From: Cryobacterium sp.
GTDB lineage: Bacteria > Actinomycetota > Actinomycetes > Actinomycetales > Microbacteriaceae
Direction of reading: 5' to 3'
Assembly (NCBI RefSeq): GCF_025463825.1
Contig: NZ_JAODBG010000123.1
Location: 1-46,816 of the forward strand
DNA: 46,816 nucleotides
Shown here piece by piece: positions 7,281 through 16,742 of this stretch; position 1 is the stretch's first letter; every line of letters starts with the position of its first letter. The notes beneath the pieces were generated by a model. That model had not been told where the DNA came from, searched no databases, and saw only the letters and a program-made list of their open reading frames with translations. The position numbers were made by a program, and so were the translations under genes.

Positions 7281-8857
7281 GCACGTCTGAGCCGCGGACT
7301 CCCTTCACCGGATCGGTTCCGGCTGCCGCCGCACGCACACCGTTACGCCTGGTCGGGCCTGCGGCCGCAACCGGTCCGGTCCCCGCCTCGGTCCCGGTTC
7401 CCCCGCCGGTCGGCGACCCCGTCAGCGGACTGTCAGGGGCAGCCTGGGCGCGGCAATACCGCGCCCGGCTTGCCTCAACCGACGCCACGGTCATCGGCTC
7501 GGCCGTCACTGTCGCCTTCCTCGCCCGGTTCGTGTTCCCGAACCCGCTGGCAGACGCGGCCCAGCTCCCGCTCGCCCTCTGGGCGATACCCGCAATCGTG
7601 GCGATGACCTGGATCATCACCCTCACCACCTTCCGCACCCGCGATGCCCGCATCGTCGGCGTCGGCGCGAACGAGTACAAGCTCGTCATCAATGCGAGCG
7701 CGCTGGCCTTCGGCATGTTGGCCATCGCATTCCTGCTGCTGCAAGTTGACTCTGCCCGCCCCTACTTCGTTTTCGCCCTGCCGTTGGGACTCGCCGCACT
7801 CATATCGGAGCGCTGGCTGTGGCGGAAGTGGCTGATCCACCAGCGCCGCTTCGGCCACTACCTGGCCAGGGCGATAGTCGTCGGCGGCCGGGAAGACGTC
7901 GAGTACGTGGTTCGGCAGATCAACGAAAAGTTTGGTGCCGCATACCAGGTCGTGGGGGCCGCTCTGGCGGGCAACAGCACCACAAGCGTCACCTCGGCCG
8001 GGCAGCGTGTTCCCGTGGTCGCCGACTTCGCACACGTGGCCAGCGCTGCCCAGTCGCTGGGAGTGGACGCGGTGATCGTGGCCGGGCATCCGAGCCTGGG
8101 CAGCACCTTCATCCGCAACCTCGGCTGGGACCTGGAGAAGACGTCCGCGGAGCTCGTACTCTCCAGCCGCCTGACCGACATCGCCGGCCCCCGTATCCAC
8201 TTCCGACCCGTCGAAGGTCTTCCGCTCATCCACGTGGAAATCCCTCAGTACGACGGGGCAAAGCACGTCCTCAAACGTGCCCTCGACATAACCGTGGGCG
8301 GCGCCGCCCTGATCATGATCAGCCCGATGCTCGCGGTGATCGGCCTGCTGGTCAAGTTGGACAGCCCAGGCCCGGTGTTGTTCCGCCAGGAACGGGTCGG
8401 CCGCAACGGTCGGACATTTCACATGCTGAAGTTCCGGTCGATGGTGCGCACCGCCGAAGACGACCTGGCCGGGCTGCTGGACCAGAACGAGGGCGCGGGG
8501 GTGCTGTTCAAGATTCGCAGCGACCCCCGCATCACCACGATCGGCCGGGTACTACGCAAATACTCCCTGGACGAATTGCCCCAGCTGTGGAACATCGTCG
8601 TCGGCCAGATGAGCATGGTGGGCCCCCGTCCGCCGTTGCCGACCGAGGTCGAGCACTACGAGTCGCACATGCACCGCCGCCTGTACATCAAGCCCGGGCT
8701 CACCGGCATGTGGCAGGTCAACGGGCGCTCGAACCTCAGCTGGGAGGAGAGCGTTCGGCTCGACCTCTATTACGTGGAGAACTGGTCATTGGCGGGCGAC
8801 CTCATGATCATCTGGCGAACCTTCAAAATCATCATCCGACCACTGGGGGCGTACTGA
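7277..8857 (+). CDS. Polyprenyl glycosylphosphotransferase (priming sugar transferase)
   Basis: This enzyme transfers a sugar-1-phosphate from a nucleotide sugar to undecaprenyl phosphate at the inner face of the membrane, the first step of exopolysaccharide repeat-unit assembly. From GTG 7277 it is 526 residues. It has a Pro/Ala-rich N-terminus, about four membrane segments (roughly residues 60-180), a Rossmann-like middle domain (AIVVGGREDVEYVV) and the catalytic domain from about residue 332. Catalytic-domain motifs are KRALDITVGG, SPGPVLFRQERVG, FHMLKFRSM, DELPQLWNIVVGQMSMVGPRPP and KPGLTGMWQVNGRS. GTG 7172 is an in-frame alternative start with no clear Shine-Dalgarno. GTG 7277 is preferred because of GTGA coupling to the leader ORF. 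Confidence 0.93.
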   Translation: MSTSEPRTPFTGSVPAAAARTPLRLVGPAAATGPVPASVPVPPPVGDPVSGLSGAAWARQYRARLASTDATVIGSAVTVAFLARFVFPNPLADAAQLPLALWAIPAIVAMTWIITLTTFRTRDARIVGVGANEYKLVINASALAFGMLAIAFLLLQVDSARPYFVFALPLGLAALISERWLWRKWLIHQRRFGHYLARAIVVGGREDVEYVVRQINEKFGAAYQVVGAALAGNSTTSVTSAGQRVPVVADFAHVASAAQSLGVDAVIVAGHPSLGSTFIRNLGWDLEKTSAELVLSSRLTDIAGPRIHFRPVEGLPLIHVEIPQYDGAKHVLKRALDITVGGAALIMISPMLAVIGLLVKLDSPGPVLFRQERVGRNGRTFHMLKFRSMVRTAEDDLAGLLDQNEGAGVLFKIRSDPRITTIGRVLRKYSLDELPQLWNIVVGQMSMVGPRPPLPTEVEHYESHMHRRLYIKPGLTGMWQVNGRSNLSWEESVRLDLYYVENWSLAGDLMIIWRTFKIIIRPLGAY

Positions 8858-8858
8858 G

Positions 8859-10109
8859 ATGACCGATCCAACCGGCGGGGCCGAGGCGTCGAACCCTGCC
8901 TCTGCCTTGCACATCGCCATGATCGGCACCCGAGGGGTGCCGGCAGCATACGGTGGTTTCGAAACCGCCGTCGAGGAGATCGGCCGACGACTGGTCGACC
9001 GTGGCCATGCCGTCACCGTTTATTGCCGGCCGGGCTCGCCCGGCCCGGGCCCTGCACCCACCGAGCACCTGGGGATGCGCCTGGTCCATCTCCCTGCCAT
9101 TCATCTCAAGGTTTGTGAGACGCTGAGCCACACCGCTCTCTCTGTGGCACATGTCGCCACGCACCGGCGCCCGGACGCCGCGTTCGTCTTCAATGCCGCG
9201 AACGCCCCGTTCGTTCCGCTGCTGCGCCAACACGGCATCCCGACGACGGTGCACGTGGACGGCCTCGAGTGGAAGCGCGACAAATGGGGCGGCACCGCCC
9301 GACGCTACTACCGGTGGGCTGAACAGCAGTCGGTGCGCACCGCCGACGCCCTCATCGCGGACGCGCAGGGCATCGTCGACTACTACCGAGACGAGTTCGC
9401 CATCCCGACCGAGCTGATCAGCTACGGCACCAGGCTGCTGCACGCCCCGGCCAGCGACCGGCTGGCCGAACTCGGCCTCGCTCCCAACGGCTACCACCTC
9501 GTGGTCGCCCGGTTCGAACCCGAGAATCACGTGGACGTGATCATCGAGGGGTTCCTGCGCAGCAGCTCCCGGCTGCCGCTGGTGGTGGTGGGTTCTGCGC
9601 CGTATTCCGGTGCGCACGGCCGCCGGATCGCGGCACTGGCCGCCGACCCGAGGGTGCGGTTGATCGGCGGGCTGTGGGACCAGGACCAGCTCGACCAGCT
9701 GTACGCCCACTCGGTGAGCTACCTGCACGGGCATTCCGTCGGGGGCACGAACCCGTCCCTGTTGCGGGCCATGGGCGCGCGCACGGCGGCGATCGCCTGG
9801 GACGTCGTATTCAACCGGGAGGTGCTCGGTGTCTACGGTGCGTACTTCCGGGACTCCGCCACCCTGGCGTCCCTGATCGAGGACGCCGAGTTCAACCCGC
9901 ACCACACCCAGGAGGTCGGTGCGGCGCTGCAACGCCGGGCCGGCGACATGTACAACTGGGGCCACGTCACCGACAGTTACGAAGACCTCGCCCGCCGCCT
10001 CGTCGCCGGCTACAGCACCCACGGCGTCAGCGCCGGCCGAACCGGCCGGTCCCCGTTGCACCGACCGGAGCCTGCCCATCGACCCGTCTTCGTCAGGGGA
10101 TCGCTGTGA
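8859..10109 (+). CDS. DUF1972-type family 4 glycosyltransferase (rhamnosyltransferase-like)
   Basis: A 416-residue cytosolic glycosyltransferase that adds a sugar to the lipid-linked repeat unit. The N-terminal half carries the DUF1972 signature IGTRGVPAAYGGFETAVEEIG (about residues 21-41), with HVDGLEWKRDKWGG near residue 130. The C-terminal GT-B half has VARFEPENHVDVIIEGF and the donor-site region HSVGGTNPSLLRAMG, where the expected EGT/EGF-type Glu is replaced by GGTNPSLLRAM as usual in this subfamily. It starts 1 nt after the stop of the priming transferase and ends in a GTGA overlap with the next gene. Confidence 0.9.
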   Translation: MTDPTGGAEASNPASALHIAMIGTRGVPAAYGGFETAVEEIGRRLVDRGHAVTVYCRPGSPGPGPAPTEHLGMRLVHLPAIHLKVCETLSHTALSVAHVATHRRPDAAFVFNAANAPFVPLLRQHGIPTTVHVDGLEWKRDKWGGTARRYYRWAEQQSVRTADALIADAQGIVDYYRDEFAIPTELISYGTRLLHAPASDRLAELGLAPNGYHLVVARFEPENHVDVIIEGFLRSSSRLPLVVVGSAPYSGAHGRRIAALAADPRVRLIGGLWDQDQLDQLYAHSVSYLHGHSVGGTNPSLLRAMGARTAAIAWDVVFNREVLGVYGAYFRDSATLASLIEDAEFNPHHTQEVGAALQRRAGDMYNWGHVTDSYEDLARRLVAGYSTHGVSAGRTGRSPLHRPEPAHRPVFVRGSL

Positions 10110-10918
10110 CCGGCGTGACGCAGGCCCGTCCCGTCTCCGTGGCCGCCGTCATCCGGCAGCTTGCCGGAGCCCAGAAGACCGCCGCCAGGGGCGCACCCGC
10201 GTACTCGCTCTTCGTGAACCGGCCGTTGGGCCGGGTGCCGGCGGCCGTGGCCTTCCGGCTCGGCTGGCCCCCCGACATGGTGACCGCGCTCAGCGCCGCG
10301 TTCAGCCTGGCCGGGGTGCTGATCCTCGCGCTGGCCGCCCCCGACTTCGCCTCCGGGACCGCCGTGTGGCTGCTGCTCGCCGCCGGTTATGTCCTCGACT
10401 CCGCCGACGGCCAGCTTGCCCGGCTCCGCGGCGGCGGCAGCCCCGCAGGGGAATGGCTCGATCATGTCGTCGACGCATGGAAGATTTCCAGCGTGCACCT
10501 CGCCGTGCTGGTGATGGCGTTCCGGCACCCCGTCGTACCCGACCCCGCCTGGCTGCTGATTCCCCTCGGATTCACCGTGGTTGCCGCTGTGGCCTTCTTC
10601 GCGATGATCCTCAACGATCTGCTCAAGGCCAAGTACGCCGCGACGGCCGCGACGGCCGGTTCGAGCTCGCCCCTGCGGGCCGTGCTCGGCCTGCCGACCG
10701 ACTACGGCGTGCTCTGCCTCTCCTTCGTGCTGCTCGGTGTCCCCCTGGTTTTCTTCGCAGTGTACACCGCGCTGTTCGCCGCCAACCTGCTCTACCTCAT
10801 GCTGGCGCTGGTCAAGTGGTTCAGGGATATGCGGGCCCTCGGCACGCCGGTCCGCCGGCCGGCGGCCGCTCCGCGGCATCGGGCCGAGGATTGGAGCGCC
10901 GGTGTCGATGCCCGCTGA
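10106..10918 (+). CDS. CDP-alcohol phosphatidyltransferase family membrane enzyme
   Basis: A 270-residue membrane enzyme with about six membrane spans. The family signature D-x2-D-G-x2-A-R-x8-G-x3-D-x3-D is complete in DSADGQLARLRGGGSPAGEW plus LDHVVD (about residues 93-117). These enzymes move a phospho-alcohol group from a CDP donor to an acceptor alcohol. Placement inside a glycosyltransferase operon suggests it decorates or anchors the polysaccharide through a phosphodiester, not that it makes ordinary phospholipid. The CDP donor could come from the cytidylyltransferase at 26816. The GTG start at 10106 is set by the GTGA overlap. The gene overlaps the next by 11 nt. Confidence 0.88.
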   Translation: MTGVTQARPVSVAAVIRQLAGAQKTAARGAPAYSLFVNRPLGRVPAAVAFRLGWPPDMVTALSAAFSLAGVLILALAAPDFASGTAVWLLLAAGYVLDSADGQLARLRGGGSPAGEWLDHVVDAWKISSVHLAVLVMAFRHPVVPDPAWLLIPLGFTVVAAVAFFAMILNDLLKAKYAATAATAGSSSPLRAVLGLPTDYGVLCLSFVLLGVPLVFFAVYTALFAANLLYLMLALVKWFRDMRALGTPVRRPAAAPRHRAEDWSAGVDAR

Positions 10919-11858
10919 CCTGGGCATCGTGGTGGTCAACTACGGTTACCCCACCTTGCTCGAGGAGAACCTCGTCCCGCTGGCGCGGCACCACCGCCCG
11001 GACCGTATCGTCGTCGTCGACAATTTCTCCGGTATCGCACAGCGAGCCGCGACGACGGCCCTCGCCCGGCGCGAAGGCTGGGCGCTCATCGCTCCGGCGC
11101 TGAACCTCGGGTTCGGCGCCGGCATCAACGCCGGCGCGAGCCACCTCATCGACAGGGGCTGCCAGCTCCTGTTGCTGCTGAACCCTGACGCCCTCATCGA
11201 CGAGGCCGGGGTGGGCGCGCTAGCCGATGGTTGCACGGCGAATCCGGCCAGCCTGCAGTGCCCCCGCATCGAACGCCCCGACGGCACGGTCTGGTTCGCC
11301 GGCGGCACGGTCAGGCTCGACACCGGACGCACCAGCACCCGCGTCGGCTCCGACAGCTCGGCCGCGAACGGTTGGCTCACCGGCGCGTGCCTGATGGTGC
11401 ACGCCTCGCTGTGGCAGTGGCTGGGTGGTTTCGACGAACGATATTTCCTCTACTGGGAAGATGTCGACCTGTCCTGGCGCTGCGCCGAGGCCGGCGGCTC
11501 CCTCGTGGTGCGCGACGACGTAACGGTCGTGCACGGCGTGGGCGGCACCCAGGCCGGTGCCGGGAAGTCCCCGCCCTACATGTACTACAACATTCGCAAC
11601 CGGATGCTGTTCGCCGCGACGCATCTGGACCGTCGCCGGCTGCTGCGCTGGTTCCTGCACAGCCCGGCCTATGCCATGGCGGTCCTGCAACGCGGCGGCC
11701 GGCGCGACCTGGCCCGCCATGGCGGTCCGCTCCTCCTGGCGGCGCTGCGCGGCACCGCACGCGGGATCGCGCTGACCGTGGCCGCCCTCACCAGCCCGCC
11801 CGACGCGCACAAGCTCAATCCGGGCCGACGACGCCAACCCGTCACGGAGGAACCATGA
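10908..11858 (+). CDS. Family 2 glycosyltransferase (rhamnosyltransferase-like)
   Basis: A 316-residue GT-A enzyme: GIVVVNYGYPTLLEENL at the N-terminus, VVVDNFSG, LNLGFGAGINAG, LLLNPDAL as the DXD-like site, WLTGACLMV, and FLYWEDVDLSWRCAEAG with the catalytic Glu-Asp. The pattern matches dTDP-rhamnosyl transferases of bacterial polysaccharides, though the donor cannot be fixed from sequence. No membrane spans were seen. GTG 10902 is an in-frame alternative start. The stop overlaps the next ATG (ATGA). Confidence 0.88.
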   Translation: MPADLGIVVVNYGYPTLLEENLVPLARHHRPDRIVVVDNFSGIAQRAATTALARREGWALIAPALNLGFGAGINAGASHLIDRGCQLLLLLNPDALIDEAGVGALADGCTANPASLQCPRIERPDGTVWFAGGTVRLDTGRTSTRVGSDSSAANGWLTGACLMVHASLWQWLGGFDERYFLYWEDVDLSWRCAEAGGSLVVRDDVTVVHGVGGTQAGAGKSPPYMYYNIRNRMLFAATHLDRRRLLRWFLHSPAYAMAVLQRGGRRDLARHGGPLLLAALRGTARGIALTVAALTSPPDAHKLNPGRRRQPVTEEP

Positions 11859-13117
11859 GCGCGCGCCACCGGCCGACAGCCGTACTTATCGCCCATCCCG
11901 GCGCCGAGCTCTACGGCTCCGACCTGGTGATGCTCGAATCCGTCAGCGCCCTCATCGAATCCGGCACGACCGTGACCGTAGCCTTGCCCGGCGACGGCCC
12001 ACTGGTCGGCGAGCTCGAACGGCGCGGTGCGACCACGGTGTTCTGCCGGACCCCGGTGCTTCGCAAGAGCATCCTGCACCCGGCCGGTGCCCTGGCCTTC
12101 CTCGGGGACGCTCTCGCCGGCACCGTCACCGGCATCGGATTGCTGCGCCGGACCCGCCCGGACGTGGTCTATGTCAACACCGTGACCCTCCCCTTGTGGA
12201 TCCTGCTCGCCCGGCTCCGCCACGTGCCGGTGATCGCCCACATCCACGAGGCCGAACGGAACGCCCCGGGCGTCATCCGCCGCGCCCTGGCGACCCCGCT
12301 GCTGCTCTGCCAGAGCGTCATCACCAACAGTGACCACTGCCGGAACGTGGTCTCAGAAACCTTCCCCGTACTCAGCTCACGGACCACCGTGGTGGCGAAC
12401 CCGATCGCCGGGCCCGAGCGGCCGGCGCCGGCCCGGGCCGATCTGGCGAATCGGGTGCGCCTCGTCTACGTCGGCCGGCTCTCCGAGCGGAAGGGTGTCG
12501 ACGTCGCCGTCCGCGCCGTCGCCCGGTACCGGGCGACCGGTCGACCGGTCGAGCTGCACCTCGTCGGGGACGTGTTCCCCGGCTACGAGTGGTACCTCAC
12601 CCGGCTGCACCAGCTGGTGCATGCCGAGGGCCTGGACAACAGCGTGTTCTTCCACGGATACCAGCGCAACGTCTGGCCGTTCCTGGCCGCATGCGACATC
12701 GTCCTGGTGCCGTCGATCCTGGAAGAAGGATTCGGGAACACCGCCGTGGAGGGCACCCTGGCCGCACGACCCGTCGTCGTGAGCGACACATCGGGACTGC
12801 GGGAGGCATCCGCCGGTTTCGCGTCGGCCCAACGGGTACCGCCCGGCGACGCCTCGGCTCTCGCGGACGCGGTGGCCAGGATCGTGCGGGACTGGCCGCA
12901 CGACCGGCTGGCGGCCGCGACCGACCGGATCCTGGCCCGCGATCGTCACGCGCTCGCGGGCTACCGGTTCGCCATCCGTACTGCGGTGTCGCAGGCGCTC
13001 CGCCCGGCCCCGGCCGGTTCCACCGTTCCCAGCCACCCGGCCGGCCGGCGTCCAGCACACGTTTTCAGTTCAGCACTCAATGAGGGGAAAGCACCATGGA
13101 ATCGGTCGACTATTTGA
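11855..13117 (+). CDS. Family 4 glycosyltransferase
   Basis: A 420-residue GT-B enzyme. The N-terminal acceptor domain begins AVLIAHPGAELYGSDLVMLES, and VIAHIHEAERNAPGV lies near residue 130. The donor-side signature is VRLVYVGRLSERKGVDVAVRA (about residue 200), with the E-x7-E element in EEGFGNTAVEG. Its last 22 nt overlap the start of the tyrosine-kinase gene, so the final residues (KAPWNRSTI) come from dual-coded DNA. Part of the coupled exopolysaccharide operon. Confidence 0.9.
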   Translation: MSARHRPTAVLIAHPGAELYGSDLVMLESVSALIESGTTVTVALPGDGPLVGELERRGATTVFCRTPVLRKSILHPAGALAFLGDALAGTVTGIGLLRRTRPDVVYVNTVTLPLWILLARLRHVPVIAHIHEAERNAPGVIRRALATPLLLCQSVITNSDHCRNVVSETFPVLSSRTTVVANPIAGPERPAPARADLANRVRLVYVGRLSERKGVDVAVRAVARYRATGRPVELHLVGDVFPGYEWYLTRLHQLVHAEGLDNSVFFHGYQRNVWPFLAACDIVLVPSILEEGFGNTAVEGTLAARPVVVSDTSGLREASAGFASAQRVPPGDASALADAVARIVRDWPHDRLAAATDRILARDRHALAGYRFAIRTAVSQALRPAPAGSTVPSHPAGRRPAHVFSSALNEGKAPWNRSTI

Positions 13118-14589
13118 GGTCAGTGCTCCGCCGGTGGCAGGTCGTCCTGCTGCTGGGGATCCTCGGCGGCCTCGGGGGCTTCGCCTACGCGTCCACGCTG
13201 CCCATGATGTACCGCGCGACGAGCAGCGTGTTCGTGTCCAGCCCTCGCGGCGAGACGACCAATGAACTCGTGCAGGGTTTCACCTTCACCGAGAAGCTCG
13301 TGCAGTCCTATTCCCAGTTGGCCACCATGCCCGCCGTGCTGCAACCGGTGATCGACGACCTGCAGCTGGACACCACCCCGGCCGCCCTGGGCGCGAAGGT
13401 GAGCGCCTCGACACCGCTGAACACCGTGATCATCGAGGTCACCGTGGTCAACCAGTCGCCGGAACAGGCCGCGCTGATCGCGAACGCGATCACCCGCTCC
13501 CTCGCCACGATCGGTCAGGACCTGGCCCCGGAGGGCCCGGCCGGGGCTCCGTCCATCGCTCTCGAAACCGTGTCGAAGGCCCAGCCGCCGCAGACCCCGT
13601 TCTCGCCGAATCTCCTGCTGCTCATCGCCACCGGAGGCCTGGTCGGGTTGGCGCTCGGGGCGGCCTTCGCCGTGCTGAGGGATCTGCTGGACACCCGGGT
13701 GCTCGACGAAAAAGACCTGGCCAGGGTCTCCGACGCCCCGCTTCTGGGCAAGGTCGGCCGGAAGCGCCGCCGGGATCCAGCCGGGATCGCGATGCGGGTG
13801 ATGCCCCGGAGCACCGTGGCGGAAGCCTACCGCCGTATCCAGACCAATCTCGAGTTCATCGATGTCGACCACCGGCCGCGCACCATCGTGGTCACCTCCT
13901 CGGTGACCAGGGACGGCAAGACCACCACTTCCGTGAACCTCGCGCTGGCCCTCGCTGAACGCTCCGCCCGGGTGCTCCTGATCGACGCCGACCTGCGCCG
14001 GCCGAGCATCGCCGATGTCTGCGGCGTCGACGGTGACGTCGGGCTCACCACGGTCCTGGTCGGTTCCATCTCCGCGGACGAGGCAATCGTGCCGCTCAGC
14101 CCGTCCCTGTCGGTGCTGTCAGCGGGCGCGTTGCCACCGAACCCCGGCCAGTTGCTCAGCTCGGAGGCCATGCGCGGCCTGATGCAGACCCTGGCGAAGG
14201 CCTACGACTACATCGTCATCGACTCACCGCCGCTCCTTGCGGCCACGGATGCCCTGGGCCTTGCGCATCTCGGCGACGGTGCCATCGTCGTCGCCCGGTA
14301 TCGCAAGACCCGGCGCAGCCAGCTCAAGGACACCGTCAGCTCGCTGGAGAACGTCAACGCCCGGGTCCTCGGGATCGTGCTCAACCAGGTCAAGGAGCGC
14401 GGCCAGCAGGCATACTACGGCGCCCAGGTGCTCCCGGAGCCCAGCGCGCCCACGCCCGCGGCGGATGCGTCGACCCCGGCCCCGCCGGCGATCGCCGTGC
14501 CTGCCGCCCCCCGCCCGGTTCGCACCGCACCCGTGCTCCCCGCCTCCCGCCGGGAGGCGAAAACGTCGGAAAAGACCACGGTCAGTTGA
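13096..14589 (+). CDS. Wzz domain-tyrosine autokinase fusion (polysaccharide chain-length and export control)
   Basis: A 497-residue protein. The N-terminal Wzz part begins MESVDYLRSVLRRWQ, with membrane segments near residues 15-33 and 172-192. The cytoplasmic BY-kinase domain has Walker A SSVTRDGKTTTS (about 266), Walker A' VLLIDADLRRP (about 294) and Walker B YIVIDSPP (about 372). Such kinases control polymerisation and export by autophosphorylating a C-terminal tyrosine cluster. Here only QQAYYGAQ supplies tyrosines, followed by about 60 Pro/Ala-rich residues without any. AGGGGA lies 8 nt before the ATG. The TGA overlaps the next ATG (TGATG). Confidence 0.93.
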   Translation: MESVDYLRSVLRRWQVVLLLGILGGLGGFAYASTLPMMYRATSSVFVSSPRGETTNELVQGFTFTEKLVQSYSQLATMPAVLQPVIDDLQLDTTPAALGAKVSASTPLNTVIIEVTVVNQSPEQAALIANAITRSLATIGQDLAPEGPAGAPSIALETVSKAQPPQTPFSPNLLLLIATGGLVGLALGAAFAVLRDLLDTRVLDEKDLARVSDAPLLGKVGRKRRRDPAGIAMRVMPRSTVAEAYRRIQTNLEFIDVDHRPRTIVVTSSVTRDGKTTTSVNLALALAERSARVLLIDADLRRPSIADVCGVDGDVGLTTVLVGSISADEAIVPLSPSLSVLSAGALPPNPGQLLSSEAMRGLMQTLAKAYDYIVIDSPPLLAATDALGLAHLGDGAIVVARYRKTRRSQLKDTVSSLENVNARVLGIVLNQVKERGQQAYYGAQVLPEPSAPTPAADASTPAPPAIAVPAAPRPVRTAPVLPASRREAKTSEKTTVS

Positions 14590-15764
14590 TGCGTGTCCTG
14601 GTGTCCTTTCCACTGGGCCGAAGCACCACCAATCCGTACCTCATCCAACTCAGCGACCAGCTCGCTCCCGAGCCGGTGGTGCTGGGGTTCAGTTGGCGCC
14701 GCGCGCTGACGGAGCAGTACGAGGTCTTCCACGCGCATTGGCCCGAGGCCCTGCTGCACGGCACCACCCCCCTCCGCAGCCGAGCCCGGCGGGTGCTGTT
14801 CCGAGCCCTGCTGCTCAGGCTGCGGCTCGCCCGCCACCAGATTGCGGTCGTGCGCACCGTGCATAACCTGCGCAGCCACGAATACGGTTCCCGAGTGGAG
14901 CGCCGGCTCCTGGAGCGCTTCGACGACGCCACGTCGTTGTGGATCACCCTGAATGCGACCACACCGACGCCGGCCACGGCTCCCGTCGTCACGATCGAGC
15001 ACGGCGACTACCGCGACTGGTTCACCGGCGTGAGCGTTCCGGCGTCGGTTTCCGGGCGGCTGGTCTACTTCGGCTTGATCCGGCCGTACAAGGGTGTGCC
15101 CGGTCTGATCCAGACGTTTGCCCGGCTGCCAGCCGGTCCGAACGGCGACGCGCTCTCCCTGCGGGTGGTCGGCCAGCCGGCGAGCGTCGACATCGGTGCG
15201 GAGGTGTTGCTCGCGGCGACCTCCGACGACCGCGTCAACGTGTCGCTGGGCCATGCCAGCGACGCCGACCTCGCCGCAGAGATCGGACGGGCCGAACTTG
15301 TCGTGCTGCCCTACCGGGAGATGCACAACTCGGGCGCCGCACTGCTCGCCCTGTCGCTCGCGCGACCGATTCTGGTGCCGTCGAACGCGGTGACCGAGGC
15401 CTTGAGTGTCGAGGTCGGTCCCGGCTGGGTGCACACCTACTCCACCGTGCTGACCGCCGAGGTGCTACTGGCCGCCCTGACCCGGGTGCGCGCGCTCCGC
15501 CCGCTCGATGCGGATGCCCGCCCGGACCTCACCGCGAGGGCGTGGCCGGCCATCGCCGCCGCCCATCGAGAGGCGTACACGCAGGCGCTGCGGACCCTCC
15601 GCCGGCCGGCCCCGGCGCCTCCGGTCCCCGAGGCCGCCGCGACCGTTCCGGTGGGCTCAGGATTCGGTGAACAACCAGTCGTCGGCAGCGAGTCGACCGT
15701 CGGTGGGGGGCAGGTCGCCGAGCACGGAGTCGGCGGAGCGGTTCTGCCTGAGGGCGGCCAGTAG
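14589..15764 (+). CDS. Glycosyltransferase (GT-B, mannosyltransferase-like)
   Basis: A 391-residue enzyme: MRVLVSFPLGRSTTNPY, VFHAHWPEALLHG, VRTVHNLRSHEYG, then donor-domain motifs VYFGLIRPYKGVPGLI and VVLPYREMHNSGAALLALSL with the conserved Gly-Ala-Leu element. It probably adds one sugar to the lipid-linked repeat. The last 35 or so residues (after about TVPVGSG) are low-complexity and are read from the opposite strand of the convergent gene's end, suggesting that the original stop was lost in a rearrangement. The two genes overlap tail to tail by 108 bp. Confidence 0.85.
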   Translation: MRVLVSFPLGRSTTNPYLIQLSDQLAPEPVVLGFSWRRALTEQYEVFHAHWPEALLHGTTPLRSRARRVLFRALLLRLRLARHQIAVVRTVHNLRSHEYGSRVERRLLERFDDATSLWITLNATTPTPATAPVVTIEHGDYRDWFTGVSVPASVSGRLVYFGLIRPYKGVPGLIQTFARLPAGPNGDALSLRVVGQPASVDIGAEVLLAATSDDRVNVSLGHASDADLAAEIGRAELVVLPYREMHNSGAALLALSLARPILVPSNAVTEALSVEVGPGWVHTYSTVLTAEVLLAALTRVRALRPLDADARPDLTARAWPAIAAAHREAYTQALRTLRRPAPAPPVPEAAATVPVGSGFGEQPVVGSESTVGGGQVAEHGVGGAVLPEGGQ

Positions 15765-16742
15765 CGCCCTGGCCAGGGCCTCGGCGGACTCGCCCGGGCG
15801 CACCAGGACGTGCCCGTGGGCGCCCAGCCAGTCGGCCAGTCCGGTTTCGGTGCTGGTGACGATGGTGCAGCCGTGCGCCAGGCCCTCGCAGATCGGCAGG
15901 CCCACCTGTTCCCGCCACCCGGGCACGGGTTGCGAGGGGAGCACCAGCACCCGGCTTTGCCGGAGCTGATGGTGGACGTCGGCCCGGCCCGGCGCGACGA
16001 TCAGCTCGATGGCCGGGTCGGCCGCGGCGGCGGCCCGAGCGTTCTCGGCGAAAGCACCGGTGCCGACGATGGTGAGGCGGGCATCCGGCAGCCACACCTT
16101 CAAATAAGGCCACGCTGCCAGTACCAGGGGGAAGCCCTTCCTCTGCGCGAGCGCACCCAGAAAGAGCACCCTGGGCGCATCGTCGACGGCGCCTGGTGGG
16201 CAGTCGCAGGCTGCGGGCACCGCCGGGATCACGGTGCTCCGGCCGGGGGCCGCAGCGCCCACCGGCAGTGCGGACGCGTAGGTGGTCCGTGCCGCCTCGG
16301 TGCCGAACGTGACCCTGTCGAGCGACCGCCAGAGGTATCGGGCCAGCAGGCGCTGCTCGACTCGGCGCAGCCGGGCCCCTGGGCCGGCCGGACCGCCGAA
16401 CGGGTTTCGGTTCTCGATCGCGTAGCTGACGATTCTCACCCGCGGTCCGCCCAGCAGGGCCCGCATTCGAAGCACGGCGATCGCGAGCGCGGTGCGACGC
16501 AGGCTCGACACCATGAGCGGTTCGTTGACTTCGAGTTGCCGCACGGACGACCGGGCCAACAACCAGGCCGCCCGCACCGGCCCCGCGGGCACCAGGTCGA
16601 GACCTTGGGCGAGGGCGCCATCGAAGTCGTACCGCCTGCCGCTGTAGAGGATCGTCGCCGCGGACAGGCGCCTGGCTCGTTCCAGGTGCGCGCTGCGGAT
16701 GGTTTGGTAGAGCCTGGCCCGGTCGGCGAGCGCGCCGGTCAT
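15657..16742 (-). CDS. Family 4 glycosyltransferase
   Basis: A 361-residue GT-B enzyme. Donor-domain features are RVLFLGALAQRKGFPLVLAAW, LTIVGTGAF and the E-x7-E element around GWREQVGLPICEGLAHGC. The acceptor half includes RIVSYAIENRNPFGG. It is the last gene of a minus-strand operon, and its start overlaps the preceding stop (ATGA at 16739-16742). It may extend the polysaccharide or glycosylate the large surface protein encoded in the same operon; sequence alone does not decide. Confidence 0.87.
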   Translation of the reverse strand: MTGALADRARLYQTIRSAHLERARRLSAATILYSGRRYDFDGALAQGLDLVPAGPVRAAWLLARSSVRQLEVNEPLMVSSLRRTALAIAVLRMRALLGGPRVRIVSYAIENRNPFGGPAGPGARLRRVEQRLLARYLWRSLDRVTFGTEAARTTYASALPVGAAAPGRSTVIPAVPAACDCPPGAVDDAPRVLFLGALAQRKGFPLVLAAWPYLKVWLPDARLTIVGTGAFAENARAAAAADPAIELIVAPGRADVHHQLRQSRVLVLPSQPVPGWREQVGLPICEGLAHGCTIVTSTETGLADWLGAHGHVLVRPGESAEALARALLAALRQNRSADSVLGDLPPTDGRLAADDWLFTES

